Assembly: GCA_016946835.1 (NCBI GenBank)
Contig: JACVTC010000081.1
Coordinates: 283,501-343,500, forward strand
Source: Neocallimastix lanati (nom. inval.)
Taxonomy: Eukaryota; Neocallimastigomycota; Neocallimastigomycetes; Neocallimastigales; Neocallimastigaceae
Direction of reading: 5' to 3'
Length of the DNA: 60,000 nt
The notes below the pieces were generated by a model, which saw nothing but the letters and a program-made list of their open reading frames with translations, was not told the DNA's origin and did not search any database. The number at the start of each line of letters is the position of its first letter. The stretch's first letter is position 1. This document shows positions 25,545 through 37,822 of this stretch, in pieces. The position numbers and the translations under genes are program-made.

Positions 25545-26129
25545 ATTCCCGAAAATTTCGTATAGAATAACGTTGGAAATTTTAATAGTGAATCAATTTA
25601 TTGAAATTATATATATTAGAATATAATAATAATATATAGTTAGAATGGTATAGTAAAAATAATTTTTTATTAGTAATTTTGATTCAAGTAAAAAAAAAAT
25701 GAATTAATTATTTAAATAATAAATTAATTAATTAAATAAATAAATAAAATATAAAGTAAATAAATAGATTAAATAAATTAAAAAATTAATTAATAAATAA
25801 ATAAATCAATTATAGAATAATAGATGAATGAAAATTTTATTAAATAGATAAATTTTATAAAATAAAATTAAATATAAAATAAATGAATAGACAGATTAAT
25901 AAATAAATAAATTTACTAATAAAGATATAAATGAATAAATAAATTAATATATAAATAAATATTATTTGTAAATAAATAAAGTATAAATAAAATAATTAGT
26001 TAAATTAAAATCATTACATTATTATGGTAGAAAAGTTAATCATAAAGGAAAATTGAAAATTTTTTAATTGTTTCAGAATAAATTATATAATTAAACAATT
26101 AAGGAAAGTCTTAATTATTTTATTTCAAA

Positions 26130-27006
26130 CACCTTATTAATAAAATTTTTTGAATCCTGGCCATCGCTAGAAACAAAATCTACATTCAGCTCATCGAACA
26201 ACCCGGTTGAAATTGTTTTTGAGAAGAAAGAAGCCGAGAAACTACCTCCGCATAGGGATTATGATATTGCTATAGAACTTATTCCTGGAGGAAAACTCTA
26301 TTTTGGTCCCACTTATTCATTAACAATTAAAGAACTCGAAGCTTTAAGGAAATACATTAAAGATAATTTGAGAAAACACTTTATTCGGAAATCCAGGTCT
26401 CCAGCCGGTGCTCCCGTATTATTTGTTAAAAAGGGTGACGGAACCTTAAGGCTTTGTGTGGACTATAGAAGATTGAATGCTATTACAATCCGCAATAGCT
26501 ATCCAATCCCTAGAATTAGTGATTTAATTGAATACTTTAAAGATACAACAAATTTTAACTCGTTTAAACCTTCGATCAGCTTACAATTTAGTTCGAGTCA
26601 AGGAAGGTCATAAATATTTAACAGCATTCAGAACACCCCTCGGTCACTTTCAATACTTAGTCATGCCGCTTGGTCATAGAAATGCTCCTTCAGTCTTCCA
26701 ACGTTTTATTCAGGATGTCTTAGATGAAACCATTGGAATATATGTACAGGCTTACTTAGACGATATTATTATTTATTCAAAAAAAATAAAGAAGAACATA
26801 TTCAACATGTAAGTATCGTATTGCAGCTTCTTATTAAAAATGGTTTGTTTGTTAAACTTGAAAAGTGCGAATTCCATGTTAAGGAAACCACTTTTCTTGG
26901 TTTCATTGTTTCTATAAATGACCTAACAATGGATAAGAACAAGGTGAAATCTGTTTTGGAATGGCCTACTCCAAAAAATATCAAGGATCTTCCGGTGGTG
27001 GTCTAA
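26130..27006 (+). pseudogene. Ty3/gypsy reverse transcriptase, copy B
   Basis: This is the counterpart of 2547-3400, on the plus strand. The first part (26368-26590) includes [21 protein letters not shown] frameshift near 26570 follows, then PLGHFQYLVMPLGHRNAPSV and YLDDIIIYS. A second frameshift at about 26790, absent from copy A, precedes CEFHVKETTFLGFIVS. The RT end at WPTPKNIK runs straight into a DLPVVV stretch that begins the integrase section, with RNase H missing. Confidence 0.9.
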
Positions 27007-28204
27007 TCTATTATTAGAGATAATGCTCTCTTTTGCGCTAATTCTGATAATATAAATAGTTTAATTGAAGCCCAAAAGCCTGATAAATACTGCAAATTAG
27101 TGCTATCCAAGATCAAAGATAGGTCGAATAATTTAAAAAGTTCTTTATTCAGTTTTGTTGATATTGTTCTACAATTTCAAAAGAGAATAATTGTTCCATC
27201 AGTTTTAAAAGCAGGGCTTCTAAAATCATTTCACGACGCTCCTACTAGTGGTCATCAAGTGATAGATAGGACCTTCGAGAAATTACAAAGGTATTACTGA
27301 TGGCCTAATATGAAAAAGGACGTTTGCAACTACGTCGCTTCTTGAGATATTTGCTGCCGAAGTAAGCTTCGTAGACATAAGCCCTATGGTAAAATTCAAC
27401 CATTTCCTATTCCTACAAAATCCTGTGAAATAATTGGGGCTGATTTTATAGTAAGTTTACCACCTTCGCAGAATTGCACATGTATTATGGTCGTGTCAGA
27501 TCATTTAACCATAATGATCCACTTGATTCCCTGCGCTGATGTCTCATCTGCTGATATTACAGCCAGACTTCTTTTATTCAATGTCTTCAGATATCATGAT
27601 TTTCTCAAAACCATTGTATCTGACTTTGGTTCTCAATTCTCTTCTGAGTTCTGGACTTCTCTTTGCTCTGCTATTCGTGCAAAACCAAGGTTTGCCACAG
27701 CAAATCATCAACAATCCATTGTGCAAGTCGAAAGAGCAAATTCGGTAGTCGAACAGTACATAAGATATTATTGTTCTACAGATTAAAGTGAATGGTGTTT
27801 TTATCTCACTTTTTGTGAATTTGCCTGTAACAATTCCTTTAAACATATCCCTTGATCGAACTTCGTTCTTTGCTAATTATGGATTTCATCCAAATTCTGT
27901 TATTGATGCTCTTCCTACTCTCCTTAAAGATAATGCTTCTGTCCTTACCAGAGACTGCGCTGCTCGTTTTGATGCTTTTCACCAACATTTAACTAAAGCC
28001 AAAGAAGATTTTAAAAAATATGGGGATAAAAGCAAATCTATTGGTCCAAATTTTAAAGTCAATGATCTTGTATATCTAAAAAGATACTACTTCTCTAACG
28101 AACCTTCTAAAAGATGAGCTTCTCAATGTCTTGGACCGTTTAAAATCATTGAAAAGAGGGAAAGAATGAACTACCGTCTAGAACTCCCAGAAAATTTACA
28201 GCTT
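27007..28204 (+). pseudogene. Ty3/gypsy integrase, copy B
   Basis: Zinc-binding region (SFHDAPTSGHQ ... KLQRYY, WPNMKKDVCNYV) then catalytic core. The three acidic residues can be seen in MVVSDHL, IVSDFGSQF and QVERANSVVEQ. The C-terminal part (ANYGFHPNSVIDALPTLL, FKVNDLVYLKRYYF) ends in RLELPENLQL. Stops at 27298, 27343, 27784 and 28115, and a frameshift near 27840, make it dead. The last residues continue in frame into copia sequence. Confidence 0.9.
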
Positions 28205-29110
28205 AAAGTAAATCAAATCAAAAAAATGATAAAAAATAAATTCATAATAAAAGAAATTAGTAAAGTCAATTTTATAATAGGAATAAAATTTGTAAAGTAT
28301 AAAGGAGGTTATTTCTTAAATCAAGAAAGATACACAAAAGATATAATTGCCAAATATGGATTACCAAGTGCTACTTCTATTCGTAATATAATACCAATTG
28401 AAAATGAAGATTTAAGAAAAACGAAAATGAATGAAACTACTTATAGAAGCGCTGTTAGAAGCTTATTATACCTAAGTATCTGTACTAGACCCGATATATT
28501 ATATTCAGTATTTAAAGCGGCATAAAAATTAAAAGAACCCAACTTGGAAGATTGGGAAAATTTGAAATGAATATTAAAATATTTAAAGGAAAAAATAAAC
28601 TATGGTATCAACATATCAAGAAATTCCAATATCAAAGCTTTCGTAGATGCAGACTACGCTGGGGACACAAAAACAAGAAGATCGACTACAGGATTCGTAA
28701 TTACTATAGGAGATTCACCTATTAGTTGGTGCTCAAAACTACAGCATTGCGTATCCACTTCCACAGCTGAGGCTGAATACTATAGTCTTAGCGAATGTAG
28801 CAAATATTGAATGTGGTACATAAATTTATTGAAGGAATTAAAATTCAACATTAGTTGTATTGAAATCAACATAGACAATAAAGCTGCAATCTATAATGCG
28901 AAAATACAATCGATTAATCCAAGAACAAAACATATGGAAATAAGATTGCACTATGTAAGAGAATTAGTAAAAACAATAAAATAATTTTAAAAATCGTAAA
29001 ATCGCAAAGCAATTTAGCAGATTGCTTTTTGAAATATTTAAACGGAACATCCATGGATAAATTTAGAAATTCGTTATTAACACAGCCAATGGACTTGGAA
29101 ATTTATTGAT
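28205..29110 (+). pseudogene. Ty1/copia RT end and RNase H, copy B
   Basis: The copia part begins at about KVNQIKKMIKNKF, inside the open frame that starts in gypsy integrase at 28166. It continues with RSLLYLSICTRPDILYSVF, AFVDADYAGDTKTRRSTTGF (RNase H) and TSTAEAEYYSLSECSKY. Stops occur at 28523, 28568, 28808 and near 28980. It ends just before a polypurine-like TGTGGGGA and the LTR at 29168. Confidence 0.85.
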
Positions 29111-29167
29111 ATTTTCTTTTTAAAAAATCAATTATAACTTTAAAAACTGAGTTATAATTGTGGGGAA

Positions 29168-29365
29168 TGTTAGAGACAAAATCGTTACATACATTTATTT
29201 ATATTATTAATTTATATCAACCAATAATTAATCTCTAAATAAATTAAATAATGTTAACTAAGATATAAAAATATGAAATAAATTTAATACAAAATATCTC
29301 TTTGAAATATATATCTTTATAATAAAAAATTTATTAATAAACATTTTATAATATTATTCATAACA
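29168..29365 (+). mobile_element. Copia 3' LTR
   Basis: It begins TGTTAGAGAC directly after the purine tract TGTGGGGAA and plausibly ends CATAACA, giving about 198 bp with TGTTA...TAACA ends. The right end was chosen by those ends and is less sure than the left. Copy C begins about 45 bp further on. Confidence 0.65.
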
Positions 29366-30239
29366 TAAAGTACTTTGATATATTGTTTTTCCTAATTTAG
29401 TGTTTTTCGTAATCTAGTGTTTTTCTTAGTTTTATAAGTTTCATTTTTCACATTCTTAATTATTAAATTTTACTATTACATTAATATTATTTATTAAATA
29501 TAAATTTCTCATAATTATTTTTATGAATTTAAAAAAAATAAGTTATTAATATCTATTATTAAATTTTATTAATATAATAAATCTTGTCAATATTAAATAA
29601 TAAAATTTTATTAATATCTTAGTAAAAATTATTAACTATATAATATTAGTATGAACATATATTTATATTCCCAAAGTTTGCTAATAGACTATGATTCATG
29701 AATAAAGTAATAATGAAATCTTTATTTCGATATTTTAATTTTAAAAATAAATAATTTTTTTTTTTTTTTTTTGAATTTCAATATTTTTTTTTTTTTTTAA
29801 AATTAGTATCACAAAATTATTTTTTTATTACATGCCTTTATATATATATATATCTTATAACTTATTTTTTTTAAATATTTTTATGATTTTAAATTATAAT
29901 TTTTATTCAAAATTTAAAAAAAATAGAAAAATAATTATCAATAGAAAAATAAAAAATTAAAATTTTGATCAAAAAAAAAAAAAAAAAAAAATAAAAAATA
30001 AAAAATAATAAATAATTAAATTAACATTATTTTATTTTAGTTCTTTTATTACCTTTTTATAAAAAATTAATAAAAAATAATATAATAATTATATAAATAT
30101 TTTTTTATTCAGAAATTTATTAATTTTAATTTTTTTATTATTTATAAAGATTTTATTTTATTATTTAATTTATTTTAAAATATTCTCGATATTACAAATT
30201 TTATTTCACTTTTTAATGTTTTATTTTAAATTTTCATAT

Positions 30240-30412
30240 TTTAGTATTTTTATTTTTAATATTTTTTATTTTCTAAAATTTTTTTTTTCTAATATTTTTT
30301 TTTTAATATTTTTTTTCTAATATTTTTTTTTTAATATTTTTTTTCTAATATTTTTTATTTTCTAATATTTCTTATTTTCTAATATTTTGTATTTTCTAAT
30401 ATTATTTATTTT
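30240..30412 (-). repeat. Minisatellite after transglutaminase gene C
   Basis: Same unit as at 11181 and 15584, with about 9-10 copies, making it the shortest of the three arrays. Confidence 0.85.
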
Positions 30413-30584
30413 TTTTTTATATTTATATTATTTAATATTTCATTTTCTAAATTTTTAATTTAATAAAATTTTTATAAAAAGTTATAAATAGATGGCTTCA
30501 TTAATAAATTTTATTAAATAAATAATTTTTATAATAAAAATACTAATTTTCTTATTTTTATTTATTTTTATTATTTAAGCTTAT

Positions 30585-31646
30585 TTAATTTTTATCAACA
30601 TATTTTTCTTTAGAAAGAGTTGGGAAACTAAATCCAGTAGCATCTCCAACTTCAATGAAATCAGCTATTGTTCTAACTTCAGTTTCATCCTTGTATCTGT
30701 GACCATCATCAGCAACAACGGTATTAGTACCAACTAAGAAATAGTTATGTCTTGGTTTTTTTCCATCATCGAGATCATCCCAAGTAGCATCGACAGCATA
30801 CCATTTATTTCCAATTTTAGCATAATCCCATCCATGGACGTAACTGTTAACTCCAATAACATAACCATCAACTAATCTAGAAATGACAGCGAAAGCTTCA
30901 CCATAAGCACCACAAACACATTTCTTGTTGATAAGAGCACCATAAAGATTATGGTAAACAGAACCTTCACCTTCAGTGTAAGTAATACTTTTGACTAAGT
31001 AATCGTGAATATATAATAACTTTTTGTATAAAGTTTTTTCTTTGTTAGCTTGTTCAGCGATAGATTTAGCAGTAGATAAAATTTTAGAATTATACTTGTT
31101 AATTTCGGCAATTGTATATTCAGAAACAATTTTAACGGTTACTTTACTGACATATCCATTGGCAACTGAACCACTCTTTTCATAAGAATGAATCCACCAG
31201 TATTCTTGATTATCTCTCATGAAAGCACCAACAGCTCTACCAACAAGTTTATCATATTTAGATTTTTCGACTTTAAACTTTTCTAACTTGGTAATGGTAA
31301 CAGCTAAATACTTAACTTGCTTTTGATTACAGATCTTTTCCAAAGCATTATAAATAGACAATTCGAATTTGTTGAGTTGATTCTTGTAATAGATAGCAGA
31401 TGGGTTATCAATCTTATTGGAAGAAATATTTTTAGTAAGTTTTTCAGAATCAAGAACGAGAGGTTGAAGATTCTTGTTAGCATTACCATCATTTCTCCAA
31501 ACGGTTACATTCTTATATTTATCTAAAGTAACGAAAGTTTCTGGAATTATATTTATTTCATTACTTTCATCGGCGACGGCTTTAGAATGAACGGTTAAGA
31601 ATAATTGTACTAATACAATTAAATTTAAGATTATAAAACTTTTCAT
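30585..31646 (-). CDS. Secreted transglutaminase-fold protein, copy C
   Basis: 353 residues, the same protein as copy B (Ile84) with signal peptide and the Cys245-His271-Asp286 triad. It is preceded by the same purine leader, here with a longer uninterrupted A run. It is in the same orientation as copy B, 13.5 kb away. The frame is intact and no synonymous change from copy B was noticed. Confidence 0.9.
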   Translation of the reverse strand: MKSFIILNLIVLVQLFLTVHSKAVADESNEINIIPETFVTLDKYKNVTVWRNDGNANKNLQPLVLDSEKLTKNISSNKIDNPSAIYYKNQLNKFELSIYNALEKICNQKQVKYLAVTITKLEKFKVEKSKYDKLVGRAVGAFMRDNQEYWWIHSYEKSGSVANGYVSKVTVKIVSEYTIAEINKYNSKILSTAKSIAEQANKEKTLYKKLLYIHDYLVKSITYTEGEGSVYHNLYGALINKKCVCGAYGEAFAVISRLVDGYVIGVNSYVHGWDYAKIGNKWYAVDATWDDLDDGKKPRHNYFLVGTNTVVADDGHRYKDETEVRTIADFIEVGDATGFSFPTLSKEKYVDKN

Positions 31647-31869
31647 TTTTTTCTTTTTCTTTTTTTTTTTTTTTTTTTTAAATAATTAATTTATAGGTAA
31701 TATTTAATTACTTTGATTATATTTTTTGATTTTCTAAAAATTTTTGAAGAAAAATTAATTGTTTTTATACTTTTTTTTCCATACTTTAATAATTATCATT
31801 AAAAAATAGAAATATAATTATTTATATTGGTATTATTTCATTATTTTAATAGAAAATTCTAATCTAACC

Positions 31870-31908
<39 letters not shown>

Positions 31909-32641
31909 AAAAATTAAAGAAAAAATAGAAACTAAAAAAAGTGTTTAGTAATTATATTATATATTGTAAAATGTTTCAAACCTTAAATAGTTATAATAAA
32001 TTTTATATATATTTTATAAATAATTCAATTATATATAAACTATTTATTTCTTATATATAAGAAAAACGATTTAGATTATAAATATTTATTTATTAATTAA
32101 ATATGATATATAATAATATATATCTTTTTTTTTTTTCAAAATAAAAATTAAAATAAACACAAATAAACATATAAATATTTAAATTTACTTACAAATTTAG
32201 TAATAATCTTCATTATTTAATAGTTTCAAACCCTAAAAATTTTAAACTTACTGATATAATATTTAATTATTACATTATTTTAGTATTTAAACTGTAATAC
32301 ATTTTAATCCCTTTAAGGAGCATCAAAGCTAAAAATTTTCTTTATCTTAATTATTGTGGAATAACTAAAATAAATCAATTAAAAATTATGAATATTTAAT
32401 ATTTAAAAAATGCCTTTGAAGTAGAAGATCATAATAGAAGATCATAATTTAAAATATTATTATGTTCTAATTGGGCAAATAATATTTATTTATTTTATTA
32501 AAATTTTTTTTTTCTTTATAAAAAAATATTCATAAAGTTAAAGTTGGAAATTAATGCGGCTTTAAAAAAAAAAATTTCATCTTTTCAAATAAATGCATAT
32601 ATTTAAATATAATAATATAATATTCTTTATTATTATATTTA

Positions 32642-32672
<31 letters not shown>

Positions 32673-35106
32673 GAATATTCTATACATTTGTTCTATTTGT
32701 TCTATAAATTTATTCATATAATTATTTATTTATAAACTATTTATTTCTTATATATAAGAAAAACTATTAATATTATAAATACTTATTTAATTATTAAATA
32801 TGATATACAATATATAATAATAAAAGAAAAAAAATTATAATAGTAGCTTGAATAATAACAAAAATAATAAAAAATAAAATAAGAATTAAATAATATTTTT
32901 TTTTTAATTTAAAAATATCTTAATTTTACAAAATTTATTTCATCTTAATTATTGTGGAATATCTAATATAAATCAAGAAAAATAATTAATGTTTAATATT
33001 TAAACAATGATTAATCTATAAATAATATATATATATATATTAACTTATATAAACAACTTTTTTTAATGTAGAGATTTTAATATTATTATATTTTTATTTT
33101 TTTAATTAAAATAAATAAATAAATAAATAATATCAATAATTAATAAATAAAAACATTTATATATATATTAATTTTGTATTTTATTTTCATTTTATTTACA
33201 ATCTTTATTATTTATTTAAAAATATTTATTATATTAATATTAATATATTAATATTTATTTTTTAATTATAATTATTATTTATTTATTTAAATTTTATTTA
33301 TTTACATATCTTTTATTTATTTATTTTTAAATTATATAATTTATAATAGTTAAAATTTTTTTTTTATTTTGTTAAAAAATGAATTAAAAAAAAAAAAATT
33401 GATATTTATTAAAAAATAAATGTATATAATAATATAAAATTATTAAGAAAATTTTATAAAAATTTTATAAAAATTTCATCATTTAAATTAAATTATTTCT
33501 AGCTTTTATGATATTAAATGTTTATGTTAATATTTAACAAAGCGAAAGCTTACTATTGAATTTTTAATAAAGATTTATAATTTGATCATTAAATATTAAT
33601 TATTTAGATTATTTAAAATAAATAAAAAAATAGAATGATCTATAAATAGTTAAAATAATAATTTTTTTTTTATGAAAATATATTTATTTTCTGTTAATAT
33701 TTTTCAATAATAAAATTTATAGAACATTATAATATAATTATTTTTTTTAAAAAAAAAAAAGTTATATGTATTGATTTTTTATAAAAATTAATTAATCTTA
33801 TTGAATATTTATATTATCAGCAATAATAATCTTATTTTTATTAAAATTTATTAAAAATGGCTTTTAAATAAAATAGAAAATTTTTATTTATTATATAATA
33901 TACTTTGAATTTGAAGATTATCCATTTTATATAGTATAGAATAGTAAAAATTTTTTTATTTTAAGTATATAGAGAAAAAAAATTTTTCTTCTTTTTATTG
34001 TTTGTTACACAAAAATTAAATAAAATTTATTATGCCGAAGTTTAAACAACTATTTTATTTTTTTTTTTTTTTCCATCATCTGAAAAGATATATACATATA
34101 CAAAAAATTATAGTAGATAATCGATTCTGATGATAAAGTAAGTTAAGAAATACATTATAAAAAATTAAATTCTTCATTTGCTTTTTTGAGATAATGCTTT
34201 AGCAATAATATCAGCTGAAGATATGATCATTAATGAAAATACATTATATAAATAATTTTATTTCAATAATTATTAATAACAATTATAAATTCTTAATAAA
34301 AAATAAAATTTAAAATATAAAAAATATTTTGAAAAAAAAAAAAAATATTTTCATATAAATATTTAATATCAGTAATAAAAATTTTTAAAAAAGTTTTATA
34401 ATATTAATATTTATTTTAGTTATTTAATTTAAATTTTTAAAGTACAAAATTAAATAAAATTAAATTTTTTAAATAATATAAAAAAATTAATTTTTTTTTT
34501 TATTGGTAAAATTGATATTACAGTTTATTAAAATAAATTATAAATGTAGAGTGATTAATAATTAAAAAAATTTTACATCCTAAATGACTTTCATAAAAAT
34601 TTCATTATTAATTAATAATTATAATAGTAATAATAAAAATCAACATGAAATATAAAAGTTAAAAACTCTTGAAATAAAAATGACAAAATAATAAATAATA
34701 TATCATTTAATTTATTTATCATTACAGTTTATATAATTATATTTTAAATATTTAATGATTAATATTTAGATAAACACTCATTTTCAATGAACTTCATCAA
34801 TGTTATTAGTAATAAATATTAATAATTAGAAAATAGATATAAAATTTGAAGAAAATTCTGAAATATAAATCATAGAAAAACAAATAATATTTTATTTTAT
34901 TTAATTTATTTATATTTATTGCTTTTTTATTAAAATATAAATTCTTAGTGATTTGATTACTATTTTAAAAATTTTAATTATTAAAAATTAATTATATTTT
35001 TTTTTTTTTATGTATTATAAAAAACTTTATTTATTAATGTTTAATTAAAAAAATAAAAAAAATTTATTTTTCATTAAAATTTAAATTTTATTTTTATTTA
35101 AATTAT

Positions 35107-35147
<41 letters not shown>

Positions 35148-36634
35148 ACACAAATATTTTTTAAAAAAAAAATAATAAATAAACTTTAATTATTAATAAA
35201 TTATTTTCCCAATTTGTATTATCCATATATATAAAATTATTTTGTATGCAATATTATATTATATTAAAATAAATTTACATTTTTTTTTTTAAAAAAAAAA
35301 AAACTATATATATATGTATATACTTTAATTATTAATTTATTTTTTGGAAAATCGAAAGTTTAATTTTATATATAAAATTCTTTATAATTATTCTTTACAA
35401 TGTTTTATGTCAATTTACTTATTATTTCTTTATATTTTCAAATTATCAATTGAATACATGTATTAAATGAATTATAATTACTTTTAAATAATAAATATAT
35501 AAAATCTATATAAAATAAATTACATAAATAAAACTTCTCCCAAGAAGAGATATTCGAACCGTGAGTTATTTATGAGTTTATTATTTTTTATTCATATTAT
35601 ATGTATATAAATATAAAAAAAGTGAATTATTTAAATAATTAAATAATTATTTAAATAATTTTTTTTTTCCAAAATACATTATAAATTGTAGTTTTAAAAG
35701 TTAAGTGGCAAATAATTTATTTTTAATAATTAATAGATTATCTTTTAATTTATAAAATACATATATATATATAATAAAAGTAAATTTATTATATATAATA
35801 AAAAATTCATTTAATAATTTAATTTTTCAAATTTTTATTAATATTTATTGTTAATATATTTATTTAATGGTTTAGTTTTTCTTTTTTTTATATATATATT
35901 TTAAATTTGAAAATTAGGTATTAAATAAGTTTTATTAAATAATAAATTATTATTTACTTTGTGATATGTATATCAAAATATTAGATAATTTTTCAAATAT
36001 ATAATTATTTATAAGCAATAATAATTTTAATATTTAATAATTAATCTTTTAATATCTAAAAGAATAAGTTAGTTCTACATCTTAAATATTTTATTTCAAT
36101 ATTTTATAAAATTTTACTTTTATTAATAATATTTTAATTGAAATGTAATTTTTTTATTTTAAAAAAATTTTTTTAACAAAATAAAATTAAATAAAAATTA
36201 TTTTATTATTAATTCAATTATTACTTTAATTTATAATTTATTACTGTTAATTTTATTTAAAAACTGTTTTTCGTTAACTGGAAATCATAATTATAATAAT
36301 AATGATTTATATTTTTAACTTTAATAAAATAATAAAAGAATTTTTAATAAAACATATTTTACAATTAAATTCAAACAAACCATTTAATCACACTTGTGTA
36401 AAGTTATTATGATAATTACTTTTATAATAAATTCAATAAAGGTAAAATTTTATTCTATCTTATTTTCTCTACTTAATGAATTAGTCGTTGAGTTGAAGTT
36501 AATAATCATATTAAGTGATAGTACTTTGTATGATTATTACAATAACTCTTCTAAAAGATTAGATTAGTTTAGGGTTAGATAAAATGTGGAAAATTTCGAA
36601 TTTAGTACGTGTCACAATTGTATATTTCACAATC
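31647..36634. other. A/T-rich non-coding DNA of copy C
   Basis: No gene was found. It is a direct match to 17101-18675 followed by 21693-25187, joined at about 33210 where copy B holds the protease block. Long T runs lie at 31873-31907 and 35111-35143. Confidence 0.75.
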
Positions 36635-36950
36635 GTACATTTTGCGATGTGGCGTATTTTTGTATGTGGCTTGTTTTTTAATAAATAAAAAAATAATAAT
36701 TAAATAAATAATAAATTTTCTTTTATATATATATGTATAATTTATTAATATTCAATTTTAAAAATAATTTTTTATAATTCTTTTTTAATAGAATATATTA
36801 TTATTTCTTTTGAAATAGTTATTTAAAAATATATTTAATTGAAAAAATTTATTATTATTTCTTTTAAAATAATAATTATTTATATATTTATTTTTGTATA
36901 AAATAACTTAAAAATGTATGGCTTTATTTAAAAAATATATACACCATATT
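36635..36950. mobile_element. MITE-like element, copy C, right end deleted
   Basis: It begins GTACATTTTGCGATGTGGCG like the element at 25188 and has the same interior. The right inverted end is missing: ACACCATATTTCGTATAG joins inside the place where copy B has the terminal CCACATTTTAAAATGCACG. Confidence 0.55.
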
Positions 36951-36997
36951 TCGTATAGTGTAACTTTGGAAATTTTAATAGTAAAAATTACTAGCAT

Positions 36998-37346
36998 TGT
37001 TTCTACTGAATATTTATAATGAATTAAACTTTTATTCAAATCTATTAATTATAGAAAAAAAAATTTATTTTATATTATTAATTTCCATTTTATTGGTTTT
37101 ATGAACTTTAAAAAAGGAATAAATAAATATAATTAATTATTTTTAGAAATAAAAATATATTTATTATATTAAAAATATTAGAATCACGTTCAAAATAATA
37201 ATGTACATTTTTATGTTATTTATAGTTAACATAATACGTGACTTTATACTATTATTGGTCACATAATTTAAATGAATATATTAAAATATATATTATTTCT
37301 CCTTAAATTAATATAATTATAAAATTTTATATTTATATTTTTAACA
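36998..37346 (-). mobile_element. Copia-type LTR
   Basis: On the minus strand it begins TGTTAAAAAT immediately after a purine tract (AGGAGGAA, read from 37354), as at the 3' LTR of a copia element. It plausibly ends AGAAACA at 36998. It lies right after the point where copy C loses similarity to copy B. Internal sequence to its right (37347-37620) is too decayed to translate. Confidence 0.5.
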
Positions 37347-37822
37347 TTCCTCCTCAAATCTAACTTTGGATAAAAGTTAGAGTTGAATAGAAATATAGTG
37401 TTTGTATTAAAATATAAAATAATTACTATGACTATCTCTAAAATCTATTTCATTAAGGGTAGATCTGGTTTGATATCTAAGTTAACAATCAGAAGATTTT
37501 AAGATTTCATTAATAATACTACTTTAATATCATCATATTTTTATTGTATATCTTCTACATCTCTAATTTCCGTTGAAAGGAAATGTTTTTGAACTTTTAA
37601 CTTTTTTTTTTTTTTATTGTTCATTTATTTTTGTTGTTATATATAAAATATTAATAATTTTTTTTTTTTTATCATCAATATATATAATTGATATTATTAA
37701 TTTTTAAATTAAAATATTTATTTACTAATTTATTTGAATAGATATTAGATAATTAAAAGTCTAGGAGTTTTAAGACGTATATGATCATACAAAATACCAT
37801 TGAATTGGTAATTATTAGTATA

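Larger units (their letters stand above)
14731..28950 (+). repeat. Segmental copy B
   Basis: This arm is an inverted match to copy A (from about 15107 to 28950) and a direct match to copy C (from about 14731 to 25575). Its first 380 bases are shared with C but not A. It carries the transglutaminase-fold gene B, the protease block that A and C lack, an intact inverted-repeat element and the gypsy-copia chimera. A local direct duplication of about 40 bp lies at 22175-22255. Confidence 0.9.
29410..36985 (+). repeat. Segmental copy C
   Basis: Direct repeat of copy B from its left edge (TAATCTAGTG) to the word GGAAATTTTAATAG. It carries transglutaminase-fold gene C and a damaged inverted-repeat element. 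It has neither the protease block nor the chimeric retroelement. A deletion of about 60 bp relative to A and B lies near 33612. Confidence 0.9.

Noticed and set aside
27539-27846. Alternative frames over the integrase (both strands)
   Set aside because: Shadows of the integrase frame, which alone carries family motifs; the same shadows appear at 1104-1411.
1-36985. Whole triplicated segment as a single giant transposon
   Set aside because: The copies start and stop at different places (A, B and C borders do not coincide), there are no shared terminal repeats or target duplications, and no common transposase gene was seen.
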